Shown one piece after another: positions 1 to 9,033 of a stretch of DNA of 64,000 bases. The position numbers and the translations under genes were made by a program. The notes under the pieces are model-generated. The model did not search any database, was not told the origin of the DNA, and worked only from the letters and a program-made list of their open reading frames with translations. This DNA is from Mesorhizobium sp. 1M-11 (GTDB lineage Bacteria > Pseudomonadota > Alphaproteobacteria > Rhizobiales > Rhizobiaceae). Where the stretch lies: assembly GCF_001303895.1 (NCBI RefSeq), contig NZ_LJSD01000037.1, positions 62,001-126,000 of the forward strand, given 5' to 3'. Numbering within the stretch: the first letter of the stretch is position 1; the number at the start of each line of letters is the position of its first letter.

Positions 1-1074
1 GTGACCAAATCCGCCAATGATTCCTCGACTGCGCTCGCCGAAATGCTTGGTGGCTCAGAAGCGAATTTTGCTCGGATGATGACATCCAAGGCGCGTGCTT
101 TGGGCATGAAAAGCACGGTGTTCCGCAATGCCAACGGCTTGCCGGACCCGGGCCAGTTCACCACCGCACATGACATGGCGGTGCTCGGCATGGCGCTGCG
201 CGAGCATTACCCGCAATATTATGGTTACTTCTCCACGCGCTCATTTGCGTATGGCAAGCGTCAGATCAACGGCCACAACCGTCTGCTCGGCCGCATCAAG
301 GGTGTCGACGGCATCAAGACCGGTTACACCCGTGCGTCCGGCTTCAACCTGGTTTCCTCGGTCGCTGACGGCAACCGTAAGCTCGTCGCCGTGGTGATGG
401 GCGGTTCTTCAGGCGGTTCCCGCGACAAGCAGATGGCTTCGCTGATTCAGACCTATATGCCGCAGACCTCGACTCGCGGCTCCGGCCCGCTCGTCGCGCG
501 GGCCTCGGGCGACACGGCCGTGGCGGCGATCGCCAACGTCTTCCTGCCCAAGAAGAATGCGCCGACTCCCGACGAGAAACCGGAGATCCTCGTTGCTTCC
601 GCCGACGAGACTGCTGCCGTTGAAGTTGCGGCCGAGGACGCGGTGGTTGAGCCGGCCAAGCCGTCTCGCAAGACCAAGAAAGTAATCGCGGCGGCAGCTC
701 CCGTGACGGCATCGGCTGCTGAAATGGCAATCCCGGCCGAGCTTCCGGTCGTCCAGGCCTACGCACCCGTCGAAGAAACTCCGATCGACCGCATGATGAC
801 GGCGTCGACCTCCACGAATTCCGCCGCTTCGGGCGGCTGGGCTGTTCAGATCGCCTCGGCACCGCGTGAAGCTGATGCCAAGGCTCAGCTGGACAAGGTC
901 GCCAAACAGGCCGGCCGTGTACTGGCCAAGGCTTCCGGCTTTACCGTCGCCTTCGACAAGGACGGCACCACCTATTATCGCGCCCGCTTCGGTTTCGAGA
1001 CCAAGGAAGCGGCGTGGAAGGCCTGCAACGCGCTGAAGCGGAAGAGCATCTCCTGCTACGCCGTGCAGCAGTGA
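1..1074 (+). CDS. D-alanyl-D-alanine carboxypeptidase (S11 family) with C-terminal SPOR domain, 5'-truncated
   Basis: A penicillin-binding-protein-type D,D-carboxypeptidase that trims the terminal D-Ala from peptidoglycan stem peptides in the periplasm. The window opens inside the gene: the S11 SxN motif is at visible residues 4-6 (SAN) and the KTG motif at 106-108 (GIKTGYT), while the signal peptide and the SxxK nucleophile motif lie upstream, about 100-150 residues away. A low-complexity Ala/Pro/Val linker (about residues 165-275) joins the enzyme to a SPOR domain (about 278-357, starting GGWAVQIAS). SPOR domains bind denuded septal glycan, so septum-directed activity is inferred. The GTG at base 1 is an internal codon, not the true start. 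Family call is secure; the exact paralogue is not. Confidence 0.9.
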   Translation: MTKSANDSSTALAEMLGGSEANFARMMTSKARALGMKSTVFRNANGLPDPGQFTTAHDMAVLGMALREHYPQYYGYFSTRSFAYGKRQINGHNRLLGRIKGVDGIKTGYTRASGFNLVSSVADGNRKLVAVVMGGSSGGSRDKQMASLIQTYMPQTSTRGSGPLVARASGDTAVAAIANVFLPKKNAPTPDEKPEILVASADETAAVEVAAEDAVVEPAKPSRKTKKVIAAAAPVTASAAEMAIPAELPVVQAYAPVEETPIDRMMTASTSTNSAASGGWAVQIASAPREADAKAQLDKVAKQAGRVLAKASGFTVAFDKDGTTYYRARFGFETKEAAWKACNALKRKSISCYAVQQ

Positions 1075-1111
1075 ACGGATTTCTCCCGGAAACGTATCTT
1101 ATCGAAGGAGG

Positions 1112-1807
1112 TCAATGGTGATTGGAGAGCAGGACGTCCTTGGCTTCGTTGATCCGCGCCGCCAGGAACGACGCGTTTCCGACATCGGGGTGCAAGCGTT
1201 GCATCAAGCGGCGGTGCGCCTTGCGGACATCCGTCGCGGCGGCGCCCGTTTCAAGACCAAGGATCTTGTAGGCCTCCTCCTTAGTCATGGCGCCAGGACC
1301 TGGCGCAACACCCAGCCTCTCGCCACGATACGTCTGCGTGTCGAGGCGCCAGGTGGGAAAACGGCCGTCAAGATACGTCTCTAGCAACTGCCGGCTGTCG
1401 GGATCGACCGCCAGTTCCTGGTAGAGTAGCCCGAGATCCGTCAGGCTCATCGCCCCGAGCATCTTTCCCTCGCTGAGACCTGCCAACACCAGCCCTTCGA
1501 GCCGGCCGGTGTCATGATCGAGCTCCATTTCCAGGGCAGCCGTACGCACCAGGGAATGGCGCGTGATCAGTGTGCCCACCGGGCGTTCCCTGCGAAACAG
1601 CATGTAGAGCGAGCCGGCGGCGGCAAGCGCGAGCAGGCCAAATCCGGCGCGTCCAGCGGCCAGGATCGCGATACCGGCAGTTCCGAGACCTACCGGCAAG
1701 GCCAGGCGCGCATTACTGGCCAACGCCTTGGGATCGGCACGCAGAAAAAGCGCTGCCGCTCCAGCGAGGCCGAGCGCGATTGCAGCAACGATGATCACAA
1801 TACCCAT
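1112..1807 (-). CDS. Membrane-anchored J-domain (DnaJ-like) protein
   Basis: A 231-residue protein with hydrophobic segments at about 3-22, 37-53 and 55-71, a soluble middle region, and a J-domain at about 175-231 carrying the HPD tripeptide (RLHPDVG) needed to stimulate DnaK-type ATPases. Rhizobial proteins of this layout are annotated as DnaJ-domain or molecular-chaperone proteins of unknown client. It is convergent with the carboxypeptidase, with only 37 bp between the stop codons, and lies 100 bp downstream of the DUF1489 gene. The J-domain is clear from sequence; a role in recruiting DnaK to the membrane is inference. Start is an ATG directly before the first hydrophobic segment. Confidence 0.8.
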   Translation of the reverse strand: MGIVIIVAAIALGLAGAAALFLRADPKALASNARLALPVGLGTAGIAILAAGRAGFGLLALAAAGSLYMLFRRERPVGTLITRHSLVRTAALEMELDHDTGRLEGLVLAGLSEGKMLGAMSLTDLGLLYQELAVDPDSRQLLETYLDGRFPTWRLDTQTYRGERLGVAPGPGAMTKEEAYKILGLETGAAATDVRKAHRRLMQRLHPDVGNASFLAARINEAKDVLLSNHH

Positions 1808-1907
1808 GGCCGATCATCCCGGTTTGACAAAGTCTACCGCGATCCTCTCGGGACACCAATACGCCGGCAAGTCACCGGCCCGAGGCGATCTTCCATCTTC
1901 AACAAGT

Positions 1908-2345
1908 TCAGAGTAGGCCGAGTTCCGCGAGTTCTTGTCGCAGCTTGGAGGGCATTTCAGCCCAACCCACCCTGCCCTTGCCGAGATCGACCGGCGCATC
2001 GGAAGGTTTCAGGTAACGCCACCCCTGGAACGCGCGTCGCGGCTGCCATTCGGTGCGGACCACGACCGGATCGAGGACCAGATGACAGCGTCCGATGCCC
2101 TCGTTGTCGGTGAAGGGCCTGATCTCGGTGATCAGTTGTCGGCACTGCACGCTGCCCTTGATCACCCAGTAAAGTGAGCCGCCATCGACGATTTCGGGGC
2201 CCCTCGTCGGCACCATGCGCGTGGTGTGATACTGCTCAACCGGCTCGCCGGCCCGGCGTTTGTCATCGAGCCGATCCGCGATCCATTCCTCGAGATCCTC
2301 GACGCTGTCACAGCCGACGCACAGTTTGATGAGATTGAGAGCCAT
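1908..2345 (-). CDS. DUF1489 family protein
   Basis: A 145-residue soluble protein that I recognise as DUF1489, a conserved alphaproteobacterial family of unknown function. It begins MALNLIKLCVGCDSVEDLEEW and contains the family-typical stretches MVPTRGPEI, DGGSLYWVIKG and GWRYL. There is no signal peptide or membrane segment. It lies 73 bp downstream of sdaA on the same strand and may be read from the same transcript, but no functional link is known. Length is normal for the family and nothing looks broken. No biochemical role is proposed. Confidence 0.8.
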   Translation of the reverse strand: MALNLIKLCVGCDSVEDLEEWIADRLDDKRRAGEPVEQYHTTRMVPTRGPEIVDGGSLYWVIKGSVQCRQLITEIRPFTDNEGIGRCHLVLDPVVVRTEWQPRRAFQGWRYLKPSDAPVDLGKGRVGWAEMPSKLRQELAELGLL

Positions 2346-2418
2346 GGCTGGAAGGTAGTACGCCAGCAGCGCGGGTCAACGGCCTCCGTGACTTCTCCAC
2401 AATGCCAGAGGAGCCTGC

Positions 2419-3822
2419 TCAACACTCCACTACATTGACGGCGAGACCGCCAAGGCTGGTCTCCTTGTATTTCTCGCTCATGTCGAGCCCGGTCTGACGC
2501 ATTGTCTCGATGGCTGCGTCCAATGGCACGAAATGTTTGCCGTCGCCCTTGATGGCGAGCGAGGCCGCCGTCACCGCCTTCACGGCGCCGAGCGCGTTGC
2601 GTTCGATGCAAGGCACCTGGACGAGCCCCGCTATGGGATCGCAGGTCATGCCGAGATGGTGCTCCAGCGCGATCTCCGCGGCATTTTCCACCTGCTCCGG
2701 CGTGCCGCCCATGACGGCGCAGAGCCCGGCCGCCGCCATTGCCGAGGCCGACCCCACCTCACCCTGGCAGCCGACTTCGGCCCCGGAAATGGATGCATTC
2801 GACTTGATGATGCCACCGACAGCGGCCGCGGTAAGCAGGAAGTCCCGGATCGACGCCTGATCGGCCTCGGGATGGAAGTGGAGCCAGTAGCGAAGCACCG
2901 CCGGAAGCGTGCCGGCTGCACCGTTGGTCGGCGCGGTGACAACGCGACCGCCGGCGGCGTTTTCCTCGTTCACAGCCATGGCGTAGATCGACAGCCAGTC
3001 ATTGGCGAGCAATGGGTTCGGCCGGTTCTGCTGCCATTGCTCCTGCAGCTTGTCGTGCAGCTGGCGCGCCCGCCTGCGTACCTTTAGCCCACCCGGCATG
3101 ATGCCTTCCTGGGTCAGGCCGCGTTCGATACAGCCGCGCATGGCATCCCACACTGCGTCGAGCCCGTCATCGAGCTTCTCGCGCGACATGTGTGTTTCTT
3201 CGTTGATCCGCTTCATCTCGGCGATCGAAAGGCCGCTTTTCTCGGCCATTTTCAGCATCTCCACGGCATTCTTGAACGGATACGGCACTTTTTTGCCTTC
3301 CGTCGTGACCGTGCCTTTCGCCTTCATGCGCTGCAGTTCTTCGTCCGAAACGACGAAGCCGCCACCGATCGAATAGTAGATACGCTTCAGGAGCAGGCGA
3401 TCAGCCGCATCGTAAGCGTAAAAAGCCATGCCGTTGGCATGACCGGTCAGTGGGGTCTTCTTGTCGAGCACGAGATCCTTGGCCGGATCGAAGCGATAGG
3501 ACGATCGCCCAGGCGGCGAAATGCGCTTCTGCGCCGTCACCGCCGCCACGATGCCTTCCGCCTTGTCCGGATCGACAGTCTGCGGAATTTCACCAGCCAG
3601 GCCCAGAATGACAGCACGGTCAGTGCCATGTCCGATGCCGGTATAGGCGAGAGATCCGTGCAGGCTGGCGGCGATCCGTTCCACCTGTACGCCGACGGGG
3701 CGTGGCCAATCGTTACCCTCGAGCTCCTCCAGGAAACGCGCTGCCGCCGTCATCGGCCCCATCGTATGCGAACTCGATGGCCCGATGCCGATCTTGAACA
3801 GGTCGAAAACCGAAAGAAACAC
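2419..3822 (-). CDS. sdaA: L-serine ammonia-lyase (iron-sulfur type)
   Basis: Deaminates L-serine to pyruvate and ammonia with an oxygen-labile [4Fe-4S] cluster. The N-terminus [19 protein letters not shown] is the hallmark of the beta domain; the C-terminal alpha domain has [21 protein letters not shown] and [17 protein letters not shown], which hold the cluster cysteines. I chose the GTG at 3820-3822 rather than an upstream ATG: GAGGAG lies 9 nt before it, translation begins at the family's usual [10 protein letters not shown], and the 467-residue product matches E. coli SdaA (454). The upstream in-frame extension (to about 3966) has no family similarity. It is divergent from the DUF599 gene. 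Confidence 0.93.
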   Translation of the reverse strand: MFLSVFDLFKIGIGPSSSHTMGPMTAAARFLEELEGNDWPRPVGVQVERIAASLHGSLAYTGIGHGTDRAVILGLAGEIPQTVDPDKAEGIVAAVTAQKRISPPGRSSYRFDPAKDLVLDKKTPLTGHANGMAFYAYDAADRLLLKRIYYSIGGGFVVSDEELQRMKAKGTVTTEGKKVPYPFKNAVEMLKMAEKSGLSIAEMKRINEETHMSREKLDDGLDAVWDAMRGCIERGLTQEGIMPGGLKVRRRARQLHDKLQEQWQQNRPNPLLANDWLSIYAMAVNEENAAGGRVVTAPTNGAAGTLPAVLRYWLHFHPEADQASIRDFLLTAAAVGGIIKSNASISGAEVGCQGEVGSASAMAAAGLCAVMGGTPEQVENAAEIALEHHLGMTCDPIAGLVQVPCIERNALGAVKAVTAASLAIKGDGKHFVPLDAAIETMRQTGLDMSEKYKETSLGGLAVNVVEC

Positions 3823-3997
3823 GCTTCCAAGCTCCTCAGGCGCTCCCGGATGGGTAGCGCAATCCAGTCGATCATTTCGCCATTCGTCATCGGATGCTAG
3901 ACGCCGCCCCGACGTCCGTTTCGCTGCAAGCGACATCGGCTTACGACCGTCGGCGGGATAAGGCATTCCGTAGCGTTCTATGTATTAAATAGTGTCC

Positions 3998-4708
3998 ATG
4001 AGCGATTCTTTTCTATTTTCGCTGAACGACCTGCTGGCGGTGGCTTTTTTCCTCGGCGTCTGGGTCTTTTTTGCGCTGGCCGCAGACGGCAAGCTTTTCC
4101 ACCGCATTTCCCTGACCACCGCTATGAACGCACAGCGCGAAGCCTGGATGCGCACCATGGCCAAGCGCGAGCTGCGCATGATCGACACGTCGATCATGAT
4201 CGGCCTGCAGCAAGGCACCGCCTTCTTCGCGTCCAGTTCGATCTTCGCCATCGGTGGCTGCTTCGCGCTGCTTGGCGCATCGAACCATGTGCTGGCGGTG
4301 GTTTCGATATTGCCTTTTGTCGGCACGCCGCCACAGGGAGTATTCGAAGCCAAGATCCTCGGCCTGATCGTGCTGCTGGCCTACGCCTTTTTTAAATTCG
4401 GCTGGTCGTACCGGCTATTCAACTACTGCTCCATCCTGATCGGCGCTGTGCCGACGACACAGGAAGGAATCGTAGCCCCTCACGAAACGGAGGCGGCAAT
4501 CACCCGTGCCGCGAAAATGAACATACTGGCCGGCAAACACTTCAATGCCGGCCTGCGCGGCATCTTTTTCTCGCTCGCCTATCTGGGCTGGTTCATGAAT
4601 GCCGGCATATTCGCCGTCACGACGCTGATCCTGCTCGCCGTGCTGGTACGGCGCCAGTTTTTCTCCAACGCACGCGCCGCGGTACTGGTCGAGGCCGATC
4701 GGCCCTAG
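3998..4708 (+). CDS. DUF599 family inner-membrane protein
   Basis: A 236-residue integral membrane protein with four or five hydrophobic segments (about 8-30, 75-95, 98-118, 122-145 and 190-215). It matches DUF599, an alpha/gammaproteobacterial membrane family of unknown function; LAADGKLFHRISLTTAMNAQREAWM is a typical N-terminal block. An alternative GTG start lies two codons upstream at 3992. The stop codon TAG is contributed by the CTAG end of a MITE-like repeat that starts at 4705, so the native C-terminus may once have been different. It is divergent from sdaA, with a short A+T-rich intergenic region. No function is assigned. Confidence 0.8.
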   Translation: MSDSFLFSLNDLLAVAFFLGVWVFFALAADGKLFHRISLTTAMNAQREAWMRTMAKRELRMIDTSIMIGLQQGTAFFASSSIFAIGGCFALLGASNHVLAVVSILPFVGTPPQGVFEAKILGLIVLLAYAFFKFGWSYRLFNYCSILIGAVPTTQEGIVAPHETEAAITRAAKMNILAGKHFNAGLRGIFFSLAYLGWFMNAGIFAVTTLILLAVLVRRQFFSNARAAVLVEADRP

Positions 4709-4801
4709 GGCGTTTCCACTATCCACGGAAACGCTCTAATTCTTTGTTTTGCAAAATTCCGGACGGAAAACCGTTACGCACTTTTTCTGGAATTGCTCTA
4801 G
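4705..4801. repeat. MITE-like two-hairpin repeat, copy A (complete, 97 bp)
   Basis: Full-length copy bounded by CTAG on both sides. The left half forms GCGTTTCC...GGAAACGC; the right half pairs AATTCC near 4755 with GGAATT near 4790. Sequence between the hairpins (CTTTGTTTTGC, then GGACGGAAAACCGTTACGCAC) is shared with copies at 36859-36964 and 47130-47184. The left CTAG supplies the TAG stop of the DUF599 gene (4706-4708) and the right CTAG supplies, on the minus strand, the TAG stop of the ElyC-like gene (4798-4800). It carries no coding capacity. CTAG at both ends could be a 4-bp target duplication of an IS5-like transposase (inference). Confidence 0.88.
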
Positions 4802-5592
4802 GCGGGACCGGGGTAAAGCCGATCGATCTTGCCCGTCATCCAATAAACGAACAGGCCGATCCATTCCTTGATGGCCATGGTCGTCGTCTGCAATGAATCG
4901 ACCGGATTGTCCGTGAAAAGACCGATGCCTTCCCGGCCGGACGTGCGATAGTCGACAGGCCAGGGCACGGTTTGGAAACCGGCCTTGTCGAACAGGGCCT
5001 TGGAACGCGGCATGTGGAATGCCGATGTCACCAGAAGCCATATTTCGCCCGGTTTTGGCGTCACCAGCTTGCGCGTGAAGACGGCATTCTCATAGGTGTT
5101 GCGGGATTCGCTCTCCAGCACCAACCGCTCCGGCGCAACGCCAAGCGCCGTCAGCAATCGCTGTGCGGTGACGGCATCGCCTTCCCCCTCGAGGATCAAC
5201 TCCCCGGCGCCGCCCGAAACCACCACTCTGGCTTCGGGATAGCGTCTGGCCAGGATCGCGGTCTCGACAAAACGGTCACCGGCCGTGCTGAGCTCGTAGC
5301 CACCACGCGCCAGATTGATCGCGCCTTCCATGCCGCCGCCAAGCACGACGATGCCGTCGATCTGCTGAGGTGCAGCCGGACGCTGGTAGCGCTCCTCCAG
5401 CGGCGTCATGATCATCGCGCCGAACGACGTCCACACCGAGAGAACCAGGAGAAGGGCCGCGAAAAAAGCACCGGCCTTGAGCAGCCTGCGGCGGCCGAAG
5501 AAACCAGCGAGCAGACCGGCGAGCAACAGGAAGATCGCCAGGTTGAGTGGTTGAACGAAGAACCAGAAGACTTTGGAAAGAAAGAAGAACAT
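4798..5592 (-). CDS. ElyC/SanA/YdcF-type DUF218 membrane protein
   Basis: A 264-residue protein with two N-terminal membrane segments (about 3-24 and 29-55) followed by a DUF218 domain: the core begins DGIVVLGGGM at about 80 and includes VVVSGGAGELILEGEGDA, ESESRNTYENA and TSAFHMPRS. E. coli ElyC, of similar length and layout, affects envelope biogenesis and undecaprenyl-phosphate-linked metabolism. The ATG at 5592 (MFFFLSKVFWFF) is preferred over a longer in-frame start at 5694, because the extra 34 residues are not family-like. Its TAG stop lies inside the CTAG end of repeat copy A. It sits downstream of gatA on the same strand. Family is fairly sure; substrate is unknown. Confidence 0.82.
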   Translation of the reverse strand: MFFFLSKVFWFFVQPLNLAIFLLLAGLLAGFFGRRRLLKAGAFFAALLLVLSVWTSFGAMIMTPLEERYQRPAAPQQIDGIVVLGGGMEGAINLARGGYELSTAGDRFVETAILARRYPEARVVVSGGAGELILEGEGDAVTAQRLLTALGVAPERLVLESESRNTYENAVFTRKLVTPKPGEIWLLVTSAFHMPRSKALFDKAGFQTVPWPVDYRTSGREGIGLFTDNPVDSLQTTTMAIKEWIGLFVYWMTGKIDRLYPGPA

Positions 5593-5756
5593 CTGACAGC
5601 CCCAGTCATGCCCGAAGGTTGAATCCCAATCCTCCTTCGAGACGCCGAAGATTCGTCCTCGGCCCGCGACAGTGGTCCATCGGGATTCCGGCAAAACTGC
5701 GGAACGCGGACTGTTCCCGTCTCGGAATCAAGCCGAGGAATGGAAACGCAGTTGGC

Positions 5757-7322
5757 TTACCACCACTGATTGGCCTCGAAGCGACCGGCCGCCTTCTCGA
5801 TGACATGCGCGGTCTGGAACAGCGTCTCTTCGTCGAAAGGTCGGCCGATGAGCTGCAGTCCGAGTGGCAGGCCGTGCGAATCGAGGCCGGCCGGCACGGA
5901 AATGCCGGGCAGGCCAGCCATGTTCACAGTTACCGTGAAAACGTCGTTGAGATACATCTTGACCGGGTCGGCAGCCATATCCTGGTCCGCGACGCCGAAA
6001 GCGGCCGACGGCGTGGCCGGCGTCAGGATCACGTCGACACCCGCGGCGAACACGTCCTCGAAGTCCTTCTTGATGAGCGTGCGCACCTTCTGTGCCTGCA
6101 GATAGTAGGCGTCGTAGTAGCCGGCCGAAAGCACATAGGTGCCGATCATGATGCGGCGTTTGACCTCGCGGCCGAAACCGGCGGCACGGGTCTTCTCATA
6201 CATGTCGACGATGTCCTTGCCGGGCACGCGCAGACCATAGCGCACGCCATCATAGCGGGCGAGGTTCGATGAGGCTTCGGCTGGCGCCACGATATAGTAG
6301 GCTGGCAGCGCGTATTTGGTGTGCGGCAGCGAGATATCGACGATTTCGGCACCCGCGTCCTTCAGCCAGGCGATACCCTGCTGCCAGAGCGCCTCGATCT
6401 CCTCCGGCATGCCGTCAACGCGGTATTCCCGCGGAATGCCCACCTTCATGCCCTTGATCGGACGGCCAAGCACGGCCTCATAGTCCGGCACCGGGCGATC
6501 GACGGAGGTGGTGTCCTTGGCGTCGACCGATGCCATGGATTTCAACAGGATGGCAGCATCACGGACGTCGCGTGCGATCGGCCCGGCCTGATCGAGCGAT
6601 GATGCAAAGGCTACGACGCCCCAACGCGACACTCGACCATAGGTCGGCTTGATACCGACCGTGCCGGTAAAGGCGGCCGGCTGACGGATCGAGCCCCCGG
6701 TATCGGTAGCGGTGGCGCCAGCACACAGAAAGGCGGAAACCGCCGCCGCCGAACCACCGGAAGAACCGCCAGGGACCAGTTGCATGTTGTCGTAGGTACG
6801 GTTTTCGTCGACGCCGCCCGGCTTCACGAAGCCGGCGCTGCCGTCATGGAAAGTCGGTTTGACAGTGGTCTGCACGCGCGAGCGGCGCCAGGGATTGACC
6901 ACCGGACCGTAGTAAGAGGTCTCGTTGGAAGAGCCCATGGCGAACTCGTCCATGTTGAGTTTGCCGAGCATGACGGCGCCATCGGCCCACAGATTGCTTG
7001 TCACGGTGGATTCATAGCGCGGCTTGAAACCGTCAAGCACGTGGCTGCAAGCCTGCGTGTGTAAGCCTTCGGTGGCGAACAGATCCTTGATGCCGAGTGG
7101 AATGCCTTCCAGCTCACCACCCTCGCCCTTGGCGAGCCTGGAATCGGAAGCCTTGGCCATATCGCGCGCCTTGTCGTGCGTCACCGCCACATAGGCGTTG
7201 AGCAGCGGATTGGCCTGATCGATCGCCGCAAGATAGGCGTCGGTGATCTCCGCTGCGGAAATCTCCCTGGCCCGCAGCTTCGCGCGCGCTTCGGCAATGG
7301 TCAGTCTGGTCAGGTCGCTCAT
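5757..7322 (-). CDS. gatA: Asp-tRNA(Asn)/Glu-tRNA(Gln) amidotransferase subunit A
   Basis: Glutaminase subunit of GatCAB, which converts mischarged Glu-tRNA(Gln) (and Asp-tRNA(Asn)) to the amide form. The amidase-signature Ser-cisSer-Lys triad is visible: K79 ([10 protein letters not shown]), S187 ([14 protein letters not shown]) and S211 ([12 protein letters not shown]). At 521 residues it is longer than usual (about 480-495) because of an insertion of about 28 residues at 147-180, between NPWRR and LVPGGSSGG. It lies 75 bp downstream of gatC in one operon; gatB is not in the window. The stop is TAA. Function is secure; the insertion may be clade-specific. Confidence 0.96.
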   Translation of the reverse strand: MSDLTRLTIAEARAKLRAREISAAEITDAYLAAIDQANPLLNAYVAVTHDKARDMAKASDSRLAKGEGGELEGIPLGIKDLFATEGLHTQACSHVLDGFKPRYESTVTSNLWADGAVMLGKLNMDEFAMGSSNETSYYGPVVNPWRRSRVQTTVKPTFHDGSAGFVKPGGVDENRTYDNMQLVPGGSSGGSAAAVSAFLCAGATATDTGGSIRQPAAFTGTVGIKPTYGRVSRWGVVAFASSLDQAGPIARDVRDAAILLKSMASVDAKDTTSVDRPVPDYEAVLGRPIKGMKVGIPREYRVDGMPEEIEALWQQGIAWLKDAGAEIVDISLPHTKYALPAYYIVAPAEASSNLARYDGVRYGLRVPGKDIVDMYEKTRAAGFGREVKRRIMIGTYVLSAGYYDAYYLQAQKVRTLIKKDFEDVFAAGVDVILTPATPSAAFGVADQDMAADPVKMYLNDVFTVTVNMAGLPGISVPAGLDSHGLPLGLQLIGRPFDEETLFQTAHVIEKAAGRFEANQWW

Positions 7323-7397
7323 CAGGCAAGCTTCTTTTCGTAAAATCGCGGACGGCCGGAAACGGGATCTTGAATCGTTACCGCAACGGTCAGGGCT

Positions 7398-7685
7398 TTA
7401 TTCCACCACCTTGGGCACCAGGAAGAAGTTTTCCTCGGTCGCCGGCGCGTTGGCGACAATGTCGGCGGCCTTGTTGCCGTCGGTCACGATATCCTCGCGC
7501 TTCCGCATCGCCATCGGCGTCACCGACGTCATCGGCTCGACGCCGGAAACATCAACCTCGTTCAATTGCTCGACGAAACCGAGAATGGTGTTGAGTTCGC
7601 CGGTCATGCGTGCGGCGTCCTCCTCGCTCACAGCGATGCGGGCAAGGCGCGCGACGCGCTTGACGGTCTGGATGTCGACGGACAT
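7398..7685 (-). CDS. gatC: Asp-tRNA(Asn)/Glu-tRNA(Gln) amidotransferase subunit C
   Basis: A 95-residue GatC, the small belt subunit that wraps around GatA and stabilises its contact with GatB. The family pattern is plain: [23 protein letters not shown] at the N-terminus, [26 protein letters not shown] in the middle, and a C-terminal [17 protein letters not shown]. Length is normal. It is the first gene of a minus-strand gatC-gatA transcript; no gatB is seen here, as in many rhizobia where gatB is unlinked. Confidence 0.95.
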   Translation of the reverse strand: MSVDIQTVKRVARLARIAVSEEDAARMTGELNTILGFVEQLNEVDVSGVEPMTSVTPMAMRKREDIVTDGNKAADIVANAPATEENFFLVPKVVE

Positions 7686-7781
7686 GGGTGCCTCGGCGAT
7701 CGTGTCGGAAAGGTTCAGGCGGCTATAGCCGCGCGCCGCGCCGCGCGCAACCTTGAACGGCGCGGAACCACATTCGCCTCG

Positions 7782-8489
7782 TTACAGGGAAACGGTCTCG
7801 CCAACTTTAGGCAACACCACCTTGGCGCCAGAACCTTCCATGCCGGCGACGAACTTGTCAGCCGACTGGTCGATCACCGGGAAGGTGCCGAAATGGCAAG
7901 GCACAACCGTATCGAACTTGAAGAAGCGCCGGCACGCAAGGGCTGCCACCGCGCCGCCCATGGTGAAGCGATCACCGATCGGCACAAGACCGACCTTCGG
8001 CTCGTGCAACTCGTTGATCAGCGCCATATCGGAAAAGATATCGGTGTCGCCCATATGGTAAAGCGTCTTGTCATCCGGAAAATGCAGCACCATTCCGCCC
8101 GGATTGCCGAGATAGGTATTCGTGCCATCTTCGCCTGACAGCGAGGAGGAATGCAGCGCCTGCACGAAAGTCGTGGTGAACCCACCGCAATCGACGGTGC
8201 CGCCAATGTTGCCGGGGTTGATCTTGTCGCCGGACACACCTTTGCCGACCAGCAGCATGCAGATCTCGAAATTGGCGACCAGCATGGCGCCACTCTTTTT
8301 CAGGATATCGACAGCACTGCCGACATGATCGTCATGGCCGTGCGTGATCAGCACGTGGGTGACACCATCGGCCACACCTTCCCAGCCTCCACCCCAGGAT
8401 GGGTTGCCTACCAGGAAGGGATCGATCAGGATCGTCGCGCCGCCAGCCTCCACACGAAACGCCGAGTGCCCGTACCAGGTGAGTTTCAT
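7782..8489 (-). CDS. UPF0173 metal-dependent hydrolase (MBL fold)
   Basis: A 235-residue cytoplasmic metallo-beta-lactamase-fold hydrolase of the UPF0173 family. The zinc motif HxHxDH is present as ITHGHDDHVG, with downstream ligands in HSSS, MGDTDIF and CHFGTFPVIDQ. The ATG at 8489 is chosen: GAGGAG lies 7 nt upstream and the family N-terminus is MKLTWYGHSAF; the TTG one codon upstream is not needed. It is divergent from ruvX, separated by 67 bp. Family members are conserved in alphaproteobacteria, but the physiological substrate is unknown. Confidence 0.9.
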   Translation of the reverse strand: MKLTWYGHSAFRVEAGGATILIDPFLVGNPSWGGGWEGVADGVTHVLITHGHDDHVGSAVDILKKSGAMLVANFEICMLLVGKGVSGDKINPGNIGGTVDCGGFTTTFVQALHSSSLSGEDGTNTYLGNPGGMVLHFPDDKTLYHMGDTDIFSDMALINELHEPKVGLVPIGDRFTMGGAVAALACRRFFKFDTVVPCHFGTFPVIDQSADKFVAGMEGSGAKVVLPKVGETVSL

Positions 8490-8556
8490 CAACCGCTCCT
8501 CGATTTTGTGAGAGCAGGAAGATAGAACGGCGGCGGATCAAGTCAAAGGAAAGCGC

Positions 8557-9033
8557 GTGGGAATCATCGCCATCGAGGACCTGCCCCAATTGCTGAGCGC
8601 GGGTGGCACGCTTGCCGGCATCGACCTGGGCGACAAGACCATTGGAGTTGCGGTTTCAGACCGTGGCCTTTCCTTCGCGCATCCCCGTCCCGTCATCATG
8701 CGAAAGAAGTTCTCGATCGATGCCGCAGCCCTGATCGGCCTGCTCGGCAAGGAGAATGTGGCAGCGATCATCATTGGCCTGCCCGTCAATATGGACGGTT
8801 CCGAAGGACCACGAGCCCAGAAATCACGCGCCTTCGTGCGCAATATGGCGCCGCTCAGCCCGTTGCCTTTCGTTTTATGGGATGAACGCCTGTCGACGGT
8901 GGCGGCAGAGCGCGTGCTGCTCGAGATGGATGTTTCACGGCGAAAACGCGAAACGCGCATCGATTCGGCCGCTGCAGCCTTTATTCTGCAGGGAGTCTTG
9001 GACCGTCTCCGGACACTTGCTCGATCCGATTGA
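8557..9033 (+). CDS. ruvX: Putative pre-16S rRNA nuclease / Holliday-junction resolvase YqgF
   Basis: A 158-residue RNase H-fold protein of the YqgF/RuvX family, implicated in 5'-end maturation of 16S rRNA and earlier proposed as a Holliday-junction resolvase. Acidic catalytic positions are visible in [16 protein letters not shown] (about 19-34), in [13 protein letters not shown] (about 108-120), and in the C-terminal [12 protein letters not shown]. The start is a GTG at 8557. Its last 53 bp overlap the convergent membrane-protein gene at 8981-9322, unusually extensive for two core genes. Confidence 0.92.
   Translation: MGIIAIEDLPQLLSAGGTLAGIDLGDKTIGVAVSDRGLSFAHPRPVIMRKKFSIDAAALIGLLGKENVAAIIIGLPVNMDGSEGPRAQKSRAFVRNMAPLSPLPFVLWDERLSTVAAERVLLEMDVSRRKRETRIDSAAAAFILQGVLDRLRTLARSD

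Noticed and set aside
1850..1885. GCCGG-N7-CCGGC as terminator of the DUF1489 gene
   Set aside because: Only a 5-bp stem and no T-run.
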